Notes: generated by a model not told the origin, from the sequence alone. DNA of 36,023 nucleotides from Syntrophales bacterium (GCA_030018935.1 JASEGZ010000018.1:1-36023); one strand, 5' to 3'; counted from the stretch's first letter, positions 24,471-33,257 are shown. Numbers and translations: made by a program.

Positions 24471-25727
24471 ATGGGAAGAGCAATGGGATTAATTATCCTG
24501 ATAGGGGCGATCCTTATCTGGGCAGCTCCGGTAAACGCCTTAGACACAGAAGAGAAGATCATGGCGCTGGAGAAAAAAGTAAGTGATCTGGAGGGTAAGC
24601 TTCCGGGACAAACCTCATCCCTTGAGCAGGTAACCAGGTTTATGGAAGAGCACAAACTAAAGGCCGGCCTGTGGTTACAGGCATGGTATCAGTTTGTGGA
24701 AGATGGAAAAAACAATGGCAATGATGATCTGCATGATTTTATGTTCCGGAGGTTTTACTTTTATCTCAAGGGAGAGGCTACTCCCCAGTTGGGATTCTTT
24801 GCCCATATCGCCGGCGATCGCATCGGTCAGGAGGGCTTAAATGACTCCGGCCAGGGTCTCGGAAGTGGTATCGCCGTCCGGGATGGATGGATCTATTACA
24901 ACTTCCATGAGTCCTTTAAGGTCCAGATGGGGAGGATGTATCCCCCTTTCACCAGGAATTACGGCACAACCTCAACCAAGGCCCTGCTGACCGTTGACCT
25001 CCCCTTTACACAGGGGGGGGTGAGGGGTGGAATCTTCTATGCCAGCAAGGTAGGACGGGATGATGGGGTAGTCCTCTGGGGCAACCCTTTTGCCGGTCTG
25101 CTTCAGTACCGCCTCGGTATATCGGAAGGGGTGGAAGGTGCTGAAAACCCTGATGATAGTTTAAGATTCACCGGCAGGCTCTCCCTCAACCTGTTAGAGC
25201 CTGAGACCTCCTGGTTCAACCAGGGGACATATCTGGGGAAGAAAAAGGTACTTGCCATAGGAGCTGGCTTCGACCGCCAGAATGACATCAAATTCGGAAC
25301 CAATCAGCGGGACAATACCGCCTGGACGGTGGATCTCTTCTTCGATCATCCCGTAGGAGAAGGGGCGCTGACCATGGAGGCCGCCTATATAGATGTGAAA
25401 AACGTAACCCAAAGTTTATCATTTAGCCGACTTGTCAGTGGAGATGATGCCCAGATCTACTATATCCAGGGTGGCTATCTCATCCCGGGTAAGATCGGTC
25501 CAGGGAGGTTTCAGCCCTATTTCCGTTATGAGAGGCTCGCAGTGGATAAAAAACCTGACACGGTCTTCCCCTCTGTGGGGGTCAATTACTACCTCAAAGG
25601 CCACGATGCCAAATTAACCCTCGACTGGACATTGGTTGACCAGCGGGAAGAGGTGAAAAATTTCCGGGGTAATTGGAGCGGGGAGGACCAAAACCTGGTT
25701 ACCTTACAGTTTCAGGTAGGAATTTAA
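24471..25727 (+). CDS. Outer-membrane porin with coiled-coil N terminus
   Basis: This 418-residue protein has a signal peptide (MGRAMGLIILIGAILIWAAPVNA, cleavage expected after Ala). A short coiled coil follows (EEKIMALEKKVSDLEGKL), then alternating amphipathic strands with many aromatic girdle residues up to a C-terminal FQVGI. This fits an OprP/OprO-like, 16-18 strand porin. Porins of this kind sit in selenite/tellurite-linked ext operons of Geobacter, and the location in a selenium cluster makes an anion channel for selenium oxyanions a sensible guess. ATG 24471 has GAGGAGG upstream; the longer frame from 24393 is unlikely. Confidence 0.82.
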   Translation: MGRAMGLIILIGAILIWAAPVNALDTEEKIMALEKKVSDLEGKLPGQTSSLEQVTRFMEEHKLKAGLWLQAWYQFVEDGKNNGNDDLHDFMFRRFYFYLKGEATPQLGFFAHIAGDRIGQEGLNDSGQGLGSGIAVRDGWIYYNFHESFKVQMGRMYPPFTRNYGTTSTKALLTVDLPFTQGGVRGGIFYASKVGRDDGVVLWGNPFAGLLQYRLGISEGVEGAENPDDSLRFTGRLSLNLLEPETSWFNQGTYLGKKKVLAIGAGFDRQNDIKFGTNQRDNTAWTVDLFFDHPVGEGALTMEAAYIDVKNVTQSLSFSRLVSGDDAQIYYIQGGYLIPGKIGPGRFQPYFRYERLAVDKKPDTVFPSVGVNYYLKGHDAKLTLDWTLVDQREEVKNFRGNWSGEDQNLVTLQFQVGI

Positions 25728-25855
25728 ATCCTCTCAAGGAATTACAGCGGAAGATCGGAGAGAGAATGTCTGCCGATGGGCACAGGATAGGAGAGCAGAA
25801 AAATCATCTTTACTGTTAGCCTCGCAGTTAAATAACTGTCTTGGCGGGAGGACGT

Positions 25856-27130
25856 ATGGGCGATTATACCGAGATGTGGAAAGGATTGGGGCTGAACCTT
25901 GCGAGACATGAACAACCGTTAAATGCCTTGGGGGCGATCTATACAGATGTCTATATAAGCCAGAAGGACCGTCCCCAGGGGATGGGGTATTTCGATTTTG
26001 TCATGTCCGAGGTCCACGGATTGAGGGTCAAGGAGCTTTTAGACCACAAGGAAAAAGGGGGCAAGGTCGTGGGGACCTTCTGTCTCTATGTCCCCGATGA
26101 GGTCATCCTCGCCGCGGGGGGAGTGAGCGTGGGTCTCTGCGGGGGGGCGCAGTTTTCCGTCCCCGACGCCGAGACCGTATTACCGAGAAACCTCTGTCCC
26201 CTGATCAAGTCTTTCTTTGGTTTCAAGCTCTCCCTGGTCTGCCCCTACTTCGAGGCGGCCGATTTCGTGGTAGGGGAGACCACCTGTGACGGTAAGAAGA
26301 AGGCATGGGAACTTCTCGATAATTATATCCCCACCTATGTGATGGAGATTCCCCAGATGAAACGGGAGATTGACAGGAACCTCTGGCTTCACGAAATCAA
26401 GGCCTTTGCGGAAAAGATGGAGAAGGAGGCAGGTGTTAAAATAACCCCGGAGACCCTGGAGGAGAAGATCAAACTCGTTAACGAAAAACGGAAGTCAATA
26501 GGGAGGGTCTTTGAGGCACGTAAGGCAACTCCTTCTCCCATCAGTGGGAAGGATGCCTTACTGATATGCCAGATTGCCTTCTATGACGACCCGGAGAGGT
26601 TTACCGCTAAAGTCAATGAACTCTGTGATGAATTGGAGAAAAGGATCGGAGAGGAAAAGGGAGTATTTGACAGAGGCACACCGAGGATACTTATTGCCGG
26701 TTGTCCGATGGCCATACCAAACTGGAAACTCCATCATCTCATAGAAAACAGTGGAGGGGTGGCCGTCTGTGAGGAAAGCTGTGTAGGCACCAGGTACTTC
26801 ACCAATATGGTGGAGGAAGGACGTCCCACCACAGAGGAAAAACTGAGGGCCATTGCCGAACGTTATCTTAAGATAAACTGCAGTTGTTTTACTCCGAATG
26901 ACGAAAGGATTGAACAGATTCTCCAATATTGCAGAGACTATAACGCTGCCGGTGTAATCCACTACACCCTCCAGTTCTGCCATACGTATAAGGTGGAGTT
27001 TGTTAGGGTGAGGGAAGCACTCCATAAGGCAGATATCCCTCTACTGGAGATCGAAACGGACTACAGCGAAGGTGATGCGGGACAATTGAAGACGAGGGTG
27101 GAGGCGTTTATCGAACAGATCTCAATGTGA
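25856..27130 (+). CDS. 2-hydroxyacyl-CoA dehydratase-family / double-cubane-cluster reductase
   Basis: This 424-residue protein is of the HgdB/BcrC superfamily. Cysteines fall in the pattern of double-cubane-cluster proteins (YjiM-like): Cys76 in GTFCLYVP, Cys144 in ETTCDGKKK, Cys305 and Cys309 in CEESCVGTRY, Cys342/344 in NCSCFTPN, and Cys375 in LQFCHTYK. Members reduce difficult substrates using low-potential electrons from an ATP-driven activase (HgdC/YjiL type). No activase gene is in the window. ATG 25856 has GGGAGG five bases upstream; the TTG at 25841 is less good. It is the last gene of the selenium run, 128 bases after the porin. The substrate is unknown; it need not be a CoA ester. 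Confidence 0.85.
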   Translation: MGDYTEMWKGLGLNLARHEQPLNALGAIYTDVYISQKDRPQGMGYFDFVMSEVHGLRVKELLDHKEKGGKVVGTFCLYVPDEVILAAGGVSVGLCGGAQFSVPDAETVLPRNLCPLIKSFFGFKLSLVCPYFEAADFVVGETTCDGKKKAWELLDNYIPTYVMEIPQMKREIDRNLWLHEIKAFAEKMEKEAGVKITPETLEEKIKLVNEKRKSIGRVFEARKATPSPISGKDALLICQIAFYDDPERFTAKVNELCDELEKRIGEEKGVFDRGTPRILIAGCPMAIPNWKLHHLIENSGGVAVCEESCVGTRYFTNMVEEGRPTTEEKLRAIAERYLKINCSCFTPNDERIEQILQYCRDYNAAGVIHYTLQFCHTYKVEFVRVREALHKADIPLLEIETDYSEGDAGQLKTRVEAFIEQISM

Positions 27131-27217
27131 GGTAATTTCGAGGTAACTCGTAGAAAACGACCTGCCTTGGCCCGGGTTCACAAACTATCTTTTCGGTAAA
27201 GCCTCTCAGAGTCAAAG

Positions 27218-28348
27218 TTAAAGTCTCATCTCAAGGGCTACCTTTTCCCGCCAGAAATCGGGGGAGCCGAAAAGGGACAGTACCTGCCTGGCGCGGCGAT
27301 AATAAAGCCCCATATCATGCTCTCTGGTAGTGCCAATACCACCGAAGATCTGAACCCCCATACGAGTGCAGTGCCTGTATACCTCGCTCATTCGTGCCTT
27401 TGCCATTGCTACCTCCCTCGCACAGGGGAATCCCTGATCTAACAACCAACCTGCATAATAGACAAGTCCTCTGGCATGGCCGAGTTCAGTCCACATCTCG
27501 GCGAGGTAATGCTGAATAATGCCAAAGCTGCCAATAGGTTTGCCAAACTGGACCCTTTCCTTCGCATAGGCAACGCAGTTCTCCACCGTCCAATCGGTGC
27601 CACCGATCATCTCCGCGCATTTCGCCACAGATGCCCGTTCGAGAAGCCTCCTTACCACTGGCCAGCCTCCATTCAACCTTCCCAGCATATTTTCTCCTGG
27701 TACAACGACATCATCAAATAAAACCTCACTCTGCTTGTCATCGGCAATGGTTGGTAAGGGAGTGATTCTTATCCCATGGCTTTTGGCATCCACTAAGAAG
27801 AGGGTAATGCCCTCCTCCGGCGGTGACCAGAAATTGGTCCTGGCAATACAGAGAAAATGCTGAGCCGTCTGGGCATCGTGAACGAATAGTTTGGTACCAT
27901 TGATAAGACAACCTTTTTTGTCTTCCCTGGCCTTTGTGGTAATGCCAGCAGCAGCATATGTGGCAGCGGGCTCAGTCAACGCCAGAGCTAATATCTCCTC
28001 GCCGGCGGCTATTCTGGGCAGGAATCCCCTCTTCTGCTCCTCGCTGCCTGAATCAAGGATAGGGAAAGTACAGATGGCAGTAGAAAAAAACGGGGAAACC
28101 AGGCAAGCCCGTCCCATCTCTTCGAGAAGAACGAGCAAATCCATGAAACTGCCCATGCTGCCGTCATACTCTTCGGGAATGATCAATCCCATCCATCCTA
28201 ATTCCGCCATCTTCTTCCAGATATCAGCGCGAAAACCAATGGGATCCTCCTCCATTTCCCTGACCAGCGTCTTGGGGAACTCTTTTGCTAAAAAGTCACG
28301 AGCTGTCCTTCTTAACATTTCCTGCTCTTCAGTAAGATCAAGGTTCAT
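27218..28348 (-). CDS. Acyl-CoA dehydrogenase-family protein (possible non-catalytic partner subunit)
   Basis: This 376-residue flavoprotein has an acyl-CoA dehydrogenase fold: an N-terminal helical domain (LDLTEEQEMLRRTARDFL), the middle beta domain with ALTEPAATYAAAGI, and a C-terminal helical domain with RVQFGKPIGSFGIIQHYLAEM and QIFGGIGTTREHDMGLYYRRA. The C terminus ends in LFGSPDFWREK instead of the usual (Y)EGTxEIxR, so the normal catalytic glutamate is missing. This is the pattern of the second subunit in heteromeric enzymes of the PimC/FadE28-29 type. It probably pairs with the enzyme encoded 56 bases upstream. AGGGGG precedes the start. Confidence 0.9.
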   Translation of the reverse strand: MNLDLTEEQEMLRRTARDFLAKEFPKTLVREMEEDPIGFRADIWKKMAELGWMGLIIPEEYDGSMGSFMDLLVLLEEMGRACLVSPFFSTAICTFPILDSGSEEQKRGFLPRIAAGEEILALALTEPAATYAAAGITTKAREDKKGCLINGTKLFVHDAQTAQHFLCIARTNFWSPPEEGITLFLVDAKSHGIRITPLPTIADDKQSEVLFDDVVVPGENMLGRLNGGWPVVRRLLERASVAKCAEMIGGTDWTVENCVAYAKERVQFGKPIGSFGIIQHYLAEMWTELGHARGLVYYAGWLLDQGFPCAREVAMAKARMSEVYRHCTRMGVQIFGGIGTTREHDMGLYYRRARQVLSLFGSPDFWREKVALEMRL

Positions 28349-28404
28349 ATTTCCCCCTTTTCAAGTTATAGATTGCGGAAAAAATAGAGTTGCCGGGTTG
28401 GCTG

Positions 28405-29586
28405 TCAGTCCCGTGGCAGCCCGAGCCCCGTCCAGGCGATCACATTTTTCCTTATCTCTGTGGTACCCCCGGCGATGGTAAAACCAGAACTCCACTGACT
28501 GAGATCCTGAAACTTTCCATAAAGGGGAGCCCATTTAGATCCTCCCTTCAGAGTTCCATAGAGCCCCATGATCTCCATTGCCGTGTTGGCAAGACGCAGG
28601 TTGAGTTCGTTGGCATAATAACCACAGGCCGCGGCCTCGGCTGCCACGTCCTTCCCCTTACTCTGAAGCCAACATACATAATAGGCAAACTTCAAGGCCG
28701 CTTCATAGTCAATGGCAAAGTCGGCAAGCCTCTGACGGATCAGAGGTTTTTTCGCCAGGAATTCTCCCCCTTCCTGTGTCTGTTTACAGTATTTTATCAG
28801 GTCTTCCAGATCCCGTTTTCCCCCAGCGGCAACCGAAACGTTGGCACGGGCAAAGTTTCTTCCCGCCATCATAACATACCACCCCTGATTTAGCTTTCCT
28901 ATTATATTTCGCCTGGAGACGCGAAAATCGTCTATGAATGTCTCGTTATATAGATGAGAGCGATTCATAAAGATTAAGGGACGAAACTCAATCCCGGGAC
29001 CGATACGATTGATAAAAAAGGTAAGACCCCTGTGCCTTGGAAGGTTGGGGTCTGTCCTGGCGAGGATGAAAATATGGTCGGCACGATGGGCGCCACTGGT
29101 CCATACCTTCTGTCCATTGATAACATAATCATCACCGTCAGCCACGGCGGTAGTGGTAAGGGCAGCAAGGTCCGAACCAGCATTAGGTTCGCTCAGCCCT
29201 TCGGCCCAATTTATTTCAGCCCTGGCCATCTTTGGCAACCACTCCTTCTTCTGCCCCTCGGTTCCATACATCAGGATGCCGGCAGCCACAGTCATAAAGT
29301 GCATGGGGATCGCCGGTACCCTATAGTAGGCCGTTACCTCGTTGAAGATGAGTTGCTCAATAGGCCCATGCCCCTGACCTCCGTACTCTTCCGGCCAGGG
29401 CAGACATAACCAGCCCTTTGCGGCCACCTTTTCTACTACCGAACGGTGGTAAGCCCATCCTTCGTCCGTTTCTTCGGCTGCCAGGCCGCCTATCCAGCCC
29501 TCGGGAGCCCTCTTTGCCTCCTCACCGCAGAACTCTGTAGACTCCTCCCTCAAGGCTTCCTGTTCAGGTGTAAACTTGAAATCCAT
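28405..29586 (-). CDS. Acyl-CoA dehydrogenase
   Basis: This 393-residue FAD-dependent enzyme is expected to dehydrogenate an acyl-CoA thioester. The N-terminal helical domain, the WAEGLSEPNAGSDLAAL flavin-side block and the C-terminal AGGTTEIRKNVIAW are all present. At the site where medium-chain enzymes have the catalytic Glu in YEGT it has AGGT, as in PimD/FadE-type enzymes that use a differently placed base (Glu in IDYEAALKF is a candidate). A strong AGGAGGAG precedes ATG 29586. With the following gene it likely forms a two-subunit dehydrogenase for a branched, dicarboxylic or cyclic acyl-CoA. The substrate is not readable. Confidence 0.92.
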   Translation of the reverse strand: MDFKFTPEQEALREESTEFCGEEAKRAPEGWIGGLAAEETDEGWAYHRSVVEKVAAKGWLCLPWPEEYGGQGHGPIEQLIFNEVTAYYRVPAIPMHFMTVAAGILMYGTEGQKKEWLPKMARAEINWAEGLSEPNAGSDLAALTTTAVADGDDYVINGQKVWTSGAHRADHIFILARTDPNLPRHRGLTFFINRIGPGIEFRPLIFMNRSHLYNETFIDDFRVSRRNIIGKLNQGWYVMMAGRNFARANVSVAAGGKRDLEDLIKYCKQTQEGGEFLAKKPLIRQRLADFAIDYEAALKFAYYVCWLQSKGKDVAAEAAACGYYANELNLRLANTAMEIMGLYGTLKGGSKWAPLYGKFQDLSQWSSGFTIAGGTTEIRKNVIAWTGLGLPRD

Positions 29587-29676
29587 CTCTCCTCCTAAGG
29601 TACCTGTTAAAACGAGAGTTGTAATCGCAATCTCGTAGGTTGCGCTATTTTCGCACCTTGCTTGGCAGGTTATCTC

Positions 29677-29692
29677 GCAGGCTAAAGCCTGC
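29677..29692 (+). repeat. Palindromic extragenic repeat (GCAGGCTAAAGCCTGC)
   Basis: Seven-base arms GCAGGCT and AGCCTGC surround AA, and the motif is followed by a related GGCCTGCGGCTACAGGC segment. A similar element is at 1728-1749. It lies between the first acyl-CoA dehydrogenase gene and the truncated korC; the korC reading frame ends about where this repeat region (29610-29716) begins. Confidence 0.6.
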
Positions 29693-29719
29693 GGTTGTGG
29701 CCTGCGGCTACAGGCGCAT

Positions 29720-30073
29720 CTATCTGGCTATGAAATAATCGTCTCTTTCCACCTCTTCGCTCTTCCCGCTGGTTTCTAAAATAATCATCCCTCCAGGCAG
29801 CACCCTGCCTTCAAATGCCTTTAAACGGGACGATTCTGTCATAATCACGGTCTTAGCGCTTAAAAGCAGAGGGGAAGCGATTTCAGTATCGGAAAGAATA
29901 ACTGTGCAATCGGCAGGCGCCCCTCTCCTTGCCGTGGTCATGCTGGGGTTCCAGAGTACGTTATTGTATCGGGAGACAGCGGCAGAAGCCAATATCTGCC
30001 CTATTATCATTGATCCTGTCCCACCAATTCCAGCAATTATCACATCGTGTCTTCTGGGTGGTACTCCTTTCAT
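29720..30073 (-). pseudogene. korC: 2-oxoacid:ferredoxin oxidoreductase gamma subunit, truncated
   Basis: Only 117 residues remain of a gamma subunit that is normally about 180. The N-terminal part is good: DVIIAGIGGTGSMIIGQILA and the TARRGAPADCTVILSD block are conserved. The frame stops right after SEEVERDDYFIAR, where homologues continue with the remaining third of the domain. The stop lies at the edge of a repeat-bearing intergenic region, so the 3' end looks replaced or deleted. The start has AGGAGG. It sits nine bases after korB. The product may be unable to fold or bind its partners. Confidence 0.8.
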
Positions 30074-30081
30074 AGAGCCTC

Positions 30082-30816
30082 CTATTCAATTTTATCAATA
30101 TTCTTGAATTCACCGAGAGGAAATTGGGGTATCACCTCTTCCTCTATCCTTTTCAGAGAATCCTTGGGGGACATATGCCAGTTAGCCGGACAGGTGGACA
30201 ATATCTCGACAAAACTATACCCCACACCGTCCCTCTGTTTTTCCAGCGCCTTTTTCATGTATTTTTTTGTTTTTTGATAATTGGCAGGATTGGTAAATGC
30301 TCCCCGGGCGGCGTAAGCCACACCTTTCAAGCTCCCGATGAACTCTGCTGCCTGTATGGGGTATCCCTGGTCTTGAGTCCTTCCGAAGGGTGTCGTGGTA
30401 GTAACCTGCCCCATAGGTGTGGTAGGGGCCAGTTGTCCCCCGGTGGTCCCGTAGTTGCCGTTATTGATCATAAAGGTAGTGATCTTTTCGCTCCGGGCAG
30501 CGGCATGAATCGTCGGCTCGCAACCGATGGCCAGGGCGTCTCCGTCTCCCTGCCAGGTAATGACCATCGTATCTTTGCCGAGGATGCGTTTCATGGCGGA
30601 GGCCACGTCACATGCACGGCCATGGGCAATCATTGCTGAATCCACATCCACCAGGATAGAGGCCATAGTATAGCAGCCGATGCCGACAACCAGCACCGAA
30701 TTCCTCTCCATATCCAATTCATCAATTACTTCACATAATGCCTTTACCGCAGTCCCATGCTGACAGCCGGGACAGAAGGGTATAATTACCGGAATATCCC
30801 TCCATAACACGGGCAC
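30082..30816 (-). CDS. korB: 2-oxoacid:ferredoxin oxidoreductase beta subunit
   Basis: This 244-residue TPP-binding beta subunit belongs to the 2-oxoglutarate/2-oxoisovalerate type. PFCPGCQHGTAVKAL and the TPP motif WQGDGDALAIG...NNGNYGTTGGQLAPTT (split pattern) are intact. The start is uncertain: the frame opens with GTG 30816, but its first codons lie in DNA that is also the end of the korA fragment, at an apparent deletion junction. The true N terminus may therefore be lost or a few residues longer. Such enzymes couple oxidative decarboxylation of 2-oxoacids to ferredoxin reduction. Confidence 0.88.
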   Translation of the reverse strand: MPVLWRDIPVIIPFCPGCQHGTAVKALCEVIDELDMERNSVLVVGIGCYTMASILVDVDSAMIAHGRACDVASAMKRILGKDTMVITWQGDGDALAIGCEPTIHAAARSEKITTFMINNGNYGTTGGQLAPTTPMGQVTTTTPFGRTQDQGYPIQAAEFIGSLKGVAYAARGAFTNPANYQKTKKYMKKALEKQRDGVGYSFVEILSTCPANWHMSPKDSLKRIEEEVIPQFPLGEFKNIDKIE

Positions 30817-31027
30817 CCGCCACCGCCCCCCCGTGAACCATGTTTATTGAACCTGTTTCCGAGGCGGACTGAAGAAAAGCCCTTCCCCTTTTGGGAAACT
30901 CTCTGGCAAACCACTCGATGATCTCATTCTGTGGTGTTATAGGATAGCCAAAAAATCCTCTACAATCTGCGGCAAGGGCACCCCACCCCACCGCTTCGTT
31001 CCCCTGTATCAGGAGCCTGTCCGTCAT
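30731..31027 (-). pseudogene. korA: 2-oxoacid:ferredoxin oxidoreductase alpha subunit, internally deleted
   Basis: The first 75 or so residues are a normal alpha-subunit N terminus: GNEAVGWGALAADC, GFFGYPITPQNEI and SINMVHGGAVAGARV. After GARV homology ceases. The frame runs 22 unrelated residues out of phase through the start of korB and stops. Intact alpha subunits are about 350-380 residues, so about 280 codons are missing. AGGGGGG precedes the ATG. A seven-base G run sits nearby, but the frame stays correct across it, so a homopolymer error does not explain the break. Confidence 0.85.
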
Positions 31028-31103
31028 TTTGATCCCCCCTTCTTAGTGTTGAATTCAAAATTCTGTTACTTTTATCTTTTGTTGTGACCGCAGGTCATGA
31101 GGG

Positions 31104-31343
31104 TTAGTTTGAAGTGGCAGGAGATGTCTCCAGATATTCATAGACCTCAATAGCAAGATGGGGACACATCCATGCACAGATACCACAGGCACTGCAATTC
31201 TCAGGGTTGTTGAAGTCGGGTAAAGGTAACCCGAGAGGTGAGACCCGATCTGACATCTCGATACACCCCTTTTTACAAAACATCTCGCAAAAACCGCAAC
31301 CCCGGCAATGATTCTCCTTGATTTCAATAATTCCTTTAGCCAT
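31104..31343 (-). CDS. korD: 2-oxoacid:ferredoxin oxidoreductase delta subunit (2x[4Fe-4S] ferredoxin)
   Basis: This 79-residue ferredoxin-like subunit has two cluster-binding motifs, CRGCGFCEMFC and CSACGICAWMCP. It carries electrons from the TPP-bearing subunits to the external ferredoxin. GGAGGAGG precedes ATG 31343. As first gene of the korDABC order it appears intact, in contrast to korA and korC. Confidence 0.93.
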   Translation of the reverse strand: MAKGIIEIKENHCRGCGFCEMFCKKGCIEMSDRVSPLGLPLPDFNNPENCSACGICAWMCPHLAIEVYEYLETSPATSN

Positions 31344-31469
31344 TTTACCTCCTCCCGCTCTATTTATCTTCTCTCGATAACGGAGTAGAATTTCAAGCTA
31401 TCCGATAAGAAATACCGTGTCAAGTAACAATGGCAGTCAAATTTTTTTCAGATACCTGCCATAATTGTA

Positions 31470-31497
31470 TTGACAAATAATATTGAGTTCCGATAAT
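31470..31497 (+). promoter_or_regulatory. Promoter for the rplU operon
   Basis: TTGACA (31470-31475) is followed after 16 bases by GATAAT (31492-31497), 36 bases before the rplU start. An overlapping TATAAT at 31497-31502 is less well spaced. This is a good sigma-70-type promoter for a ribosomal protein operon. Confidence 0.7.
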
Positions 31498-31532
31498 ATA
31501 ATGCTGAAAATTTTTAGACAGGACATTAAAAT

Positions 31533-31856
31533 ATGTATGCAATTATAAAAACAGGCGGTAAACAGCACAGGGTCTCCGCAGGAGATGTGCTGGCAATTGA
31601 GAAAATAAACGGTAACGAAGGAGACTCTGTGGTTTTCGACGAGGTACTGATGGTCGCCGGAAACGGTAATATCAGAGTGGGAACCCCTCTTGTTGAGGGC
31701 GCGAGAGTTGTCGGTGAAGTTATTGCGCAGACAAAGGCAGCCAAGATATACGTCTTCAAGATGAAGAGGAGAAAGGGGTATCATAAGAAAACCGGACACC
31801 GCCAGAAATTAACGAATATAAAGATAAAGGAAATCTCCTTATTAAGCGGAGGATAG
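31533..31856 (+). CDS. rplU: 50S ribosomal protein L21
   Basis: This 107-residue large-subunit protein begins with the family hallmark [18 protein letters not shown] and contains the [14 protein letters not shown]-terminal motif. It binds 23S rRNA. It is first in an rplU-rpmA-obgE-proB run and is followed one base later by rpmA. Confidence 0.99.
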   Translation: MYAIIKTGGKQHRVSAGDVLAIEKINGNEGDSVVFDEVLMVAGNGNIRVGTPLVEGARVVGEVIAQTKAAKIYVFKMKRRKGYHKKTGHRQKLTNIKIKEISLLSGG

Positions 31857-31857
31857 C

Positions 31858-32112
31858 ATGGCACATAAAAAAGGACAGGGAAGTTCCCGCAATGGCAGGG
31901 ACAGTAATGCGCAGAGAAGGGGCGTTAAGGTGTTTGGTGGCCAGACAATCAACGCCGGTTCTATTATTATCCGCCAAACAGGAACAAAGATACATCCCGG
32001 CAATAATGTCGGCATGGGAAAAGACTACACCATTTTTGCGAAAATTAATGGCATGGTAAAGTTTGAAAGGCTGGACAGGAAAAGAAAAAAGGTAAGTGTC
32101 TACGCCTTGTAA
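31858..32112 (+). CDS. rpmA: 50S ribosomal protein L27
   Basis: This 84-residue protein has the conserved start [16 protein letters not shown] and the [14 protein letters not shown] block. The N terminus reaches toward the peptidyl-transferase centre in the ribosome. No N-terminal extension of the Firmicutes type is seen. Confidence 0.99.
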   Translation: MAHKKGQGSSRNGRDSNAQRRGVKVFGGQTINAGSIIIRQTGTKIHPGNNVGMGKDYTIFAKINGMVKFERLDRKRKKVSVYAL

Positions 32113-32246
32113 ATATTCTTAAAAGGCTGATGGCTGACCATTCTGTTTCAATGCCGACCACCTGACCGATAAAACAAAGCTCATCAATATTCTTTTAACA
32201 CATAAAGGCACATGCAAGGTGCCTTTTATTTTTTAATTCCCGTGAT

Positions 32247-33257
32247 ATGAAATTTATTGATGAGGCAAAAATATATGTGAAGGCAGGCGATGGCGGGAAA
32301 GGTTGCATCAGTTTCCGGAGGGAAAAGTTCGTGCCCCATGGGGGGCCAGACGGTGGCAATGGGGGGAAAGGGGGCGACGTAATTATCAAAGCCTCCGATA
32401 GCCGTAGAACCCTCCTTGATCTAAAATATAAAACACATTATGTGGTAAGGCACGGCGGACATGGAGAGGGAAGCAACCGGACAGGCAGAAATTCTCCGGA
32501 TATGGAAATTATCGTCCCTGTGGGTACCGTGGTCAAAGACGCCGAAACAGGCGAGGTCTTAGCTGACCTTACCATCAATGGCGAGCGGTGTATCGTCGCA
32601 AAGGGGGGCATGGGCGGCAGGGGAAATGCCATGTTTGCCACACCGACCAATCAGGCGCCCCGTTACGCCCAGGAAGGTATAAAGGGGGAAGAGCGCTGGC
32701 TTAAACTTGAACTCAAACTCCTCGCCGATGCAGGTATTATCGGTCTACCCAATGTGGGGAAGTCAACCTTCATTGCAAAGGTCTCAGCAGCGAAACCCAA
32801 AATCGCCGATTACCCCTTCACCACGTTGGTACCCAATCTCGGTGTTGTCAGGTATGGAAATTTTGAAAGCTTTGTCATTGCTGACATCCCCGGACTGATC
32901 GAAGGCGCCCATGAGGGAATGGGGATGGGAACAGGGTTTCTCCGTCACATCGAAAGAACAGCGGTACTGCTCCACATCATTGATATCTCAAGAGAATCAT
33001 ATAGTGGTGCCTGGCAGGACTTTGCCGTTATCAACCGGGAACTTGCCCTGTTCAGTCCGACCATGATGGAAAAACCCCAGATCGTGGCTATCAATAAAAT
33101 TGATCTGCCTGTTACCAGGGAGAGGATAAAAAAAGAGAGCGCCACCTTTGCAGAAAAAGGCATAAAAGTGCTGCCTTTTTCGGCCATTACCGGTGAGGGA
33201 ATCAGTGAGGTAATCAGCGAAATCACAAAAAAATTACAGATAACAAAGGTATGTTAA
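32247..33257 (+). CDS. obgE: GTPase ObgE/CgtA
   Basis: This 336-residue Obg GTPase, involved in late 50S assembly and stress responses, has the glycine-rich OBG fold at the N terminus (FRREKFVPHGGPDGGNGGKG). The G domain follows, with GLPNVGKSTF (G1), DIPGLIEGA (G3) and NKID (G4). It lacks a long C-terminal extension. Its stop overlaps the proB start by seven bases. Confidence 0.98.
   Translation: MKFIDEAKIYVKAGDGGKGCISFRREKFVPHGGPDGGNGGKGGDVIIKASDSRRTLLDLKYKTHYVVRHGGHGEGSNRTGRNSPDMEIIVPVGTVVKDAETGEVLADLTINGERCIVAKGGMGGRGNAMFATPTNQAPRYAQEGIKGEERWLKLELKLLADAGIIGLPNVGKSTFIAKVSAAKPKIADYPFTTLVPNLGVVRYGNFESFVIADIPGLIEGAHEGMGMGTGFLRHIERTAVLLHIIDISRESYSGAWQDFAVINRELALFSPTMMEKPQIVAINKIDLPVTRERIKKESATFAEKGIKVLPFSAITGEGISEVISEITKKLQITKVC

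Noticed and set aside
30785-30835. Frameshift from sequencing error in the seven-base G run of korA
   Set aside because: The reading frame stays homologous to alpha subunits across the run (GGAVAGARV), and most of the alpha subunit is absent, so a single-base error cannot restore the gene.
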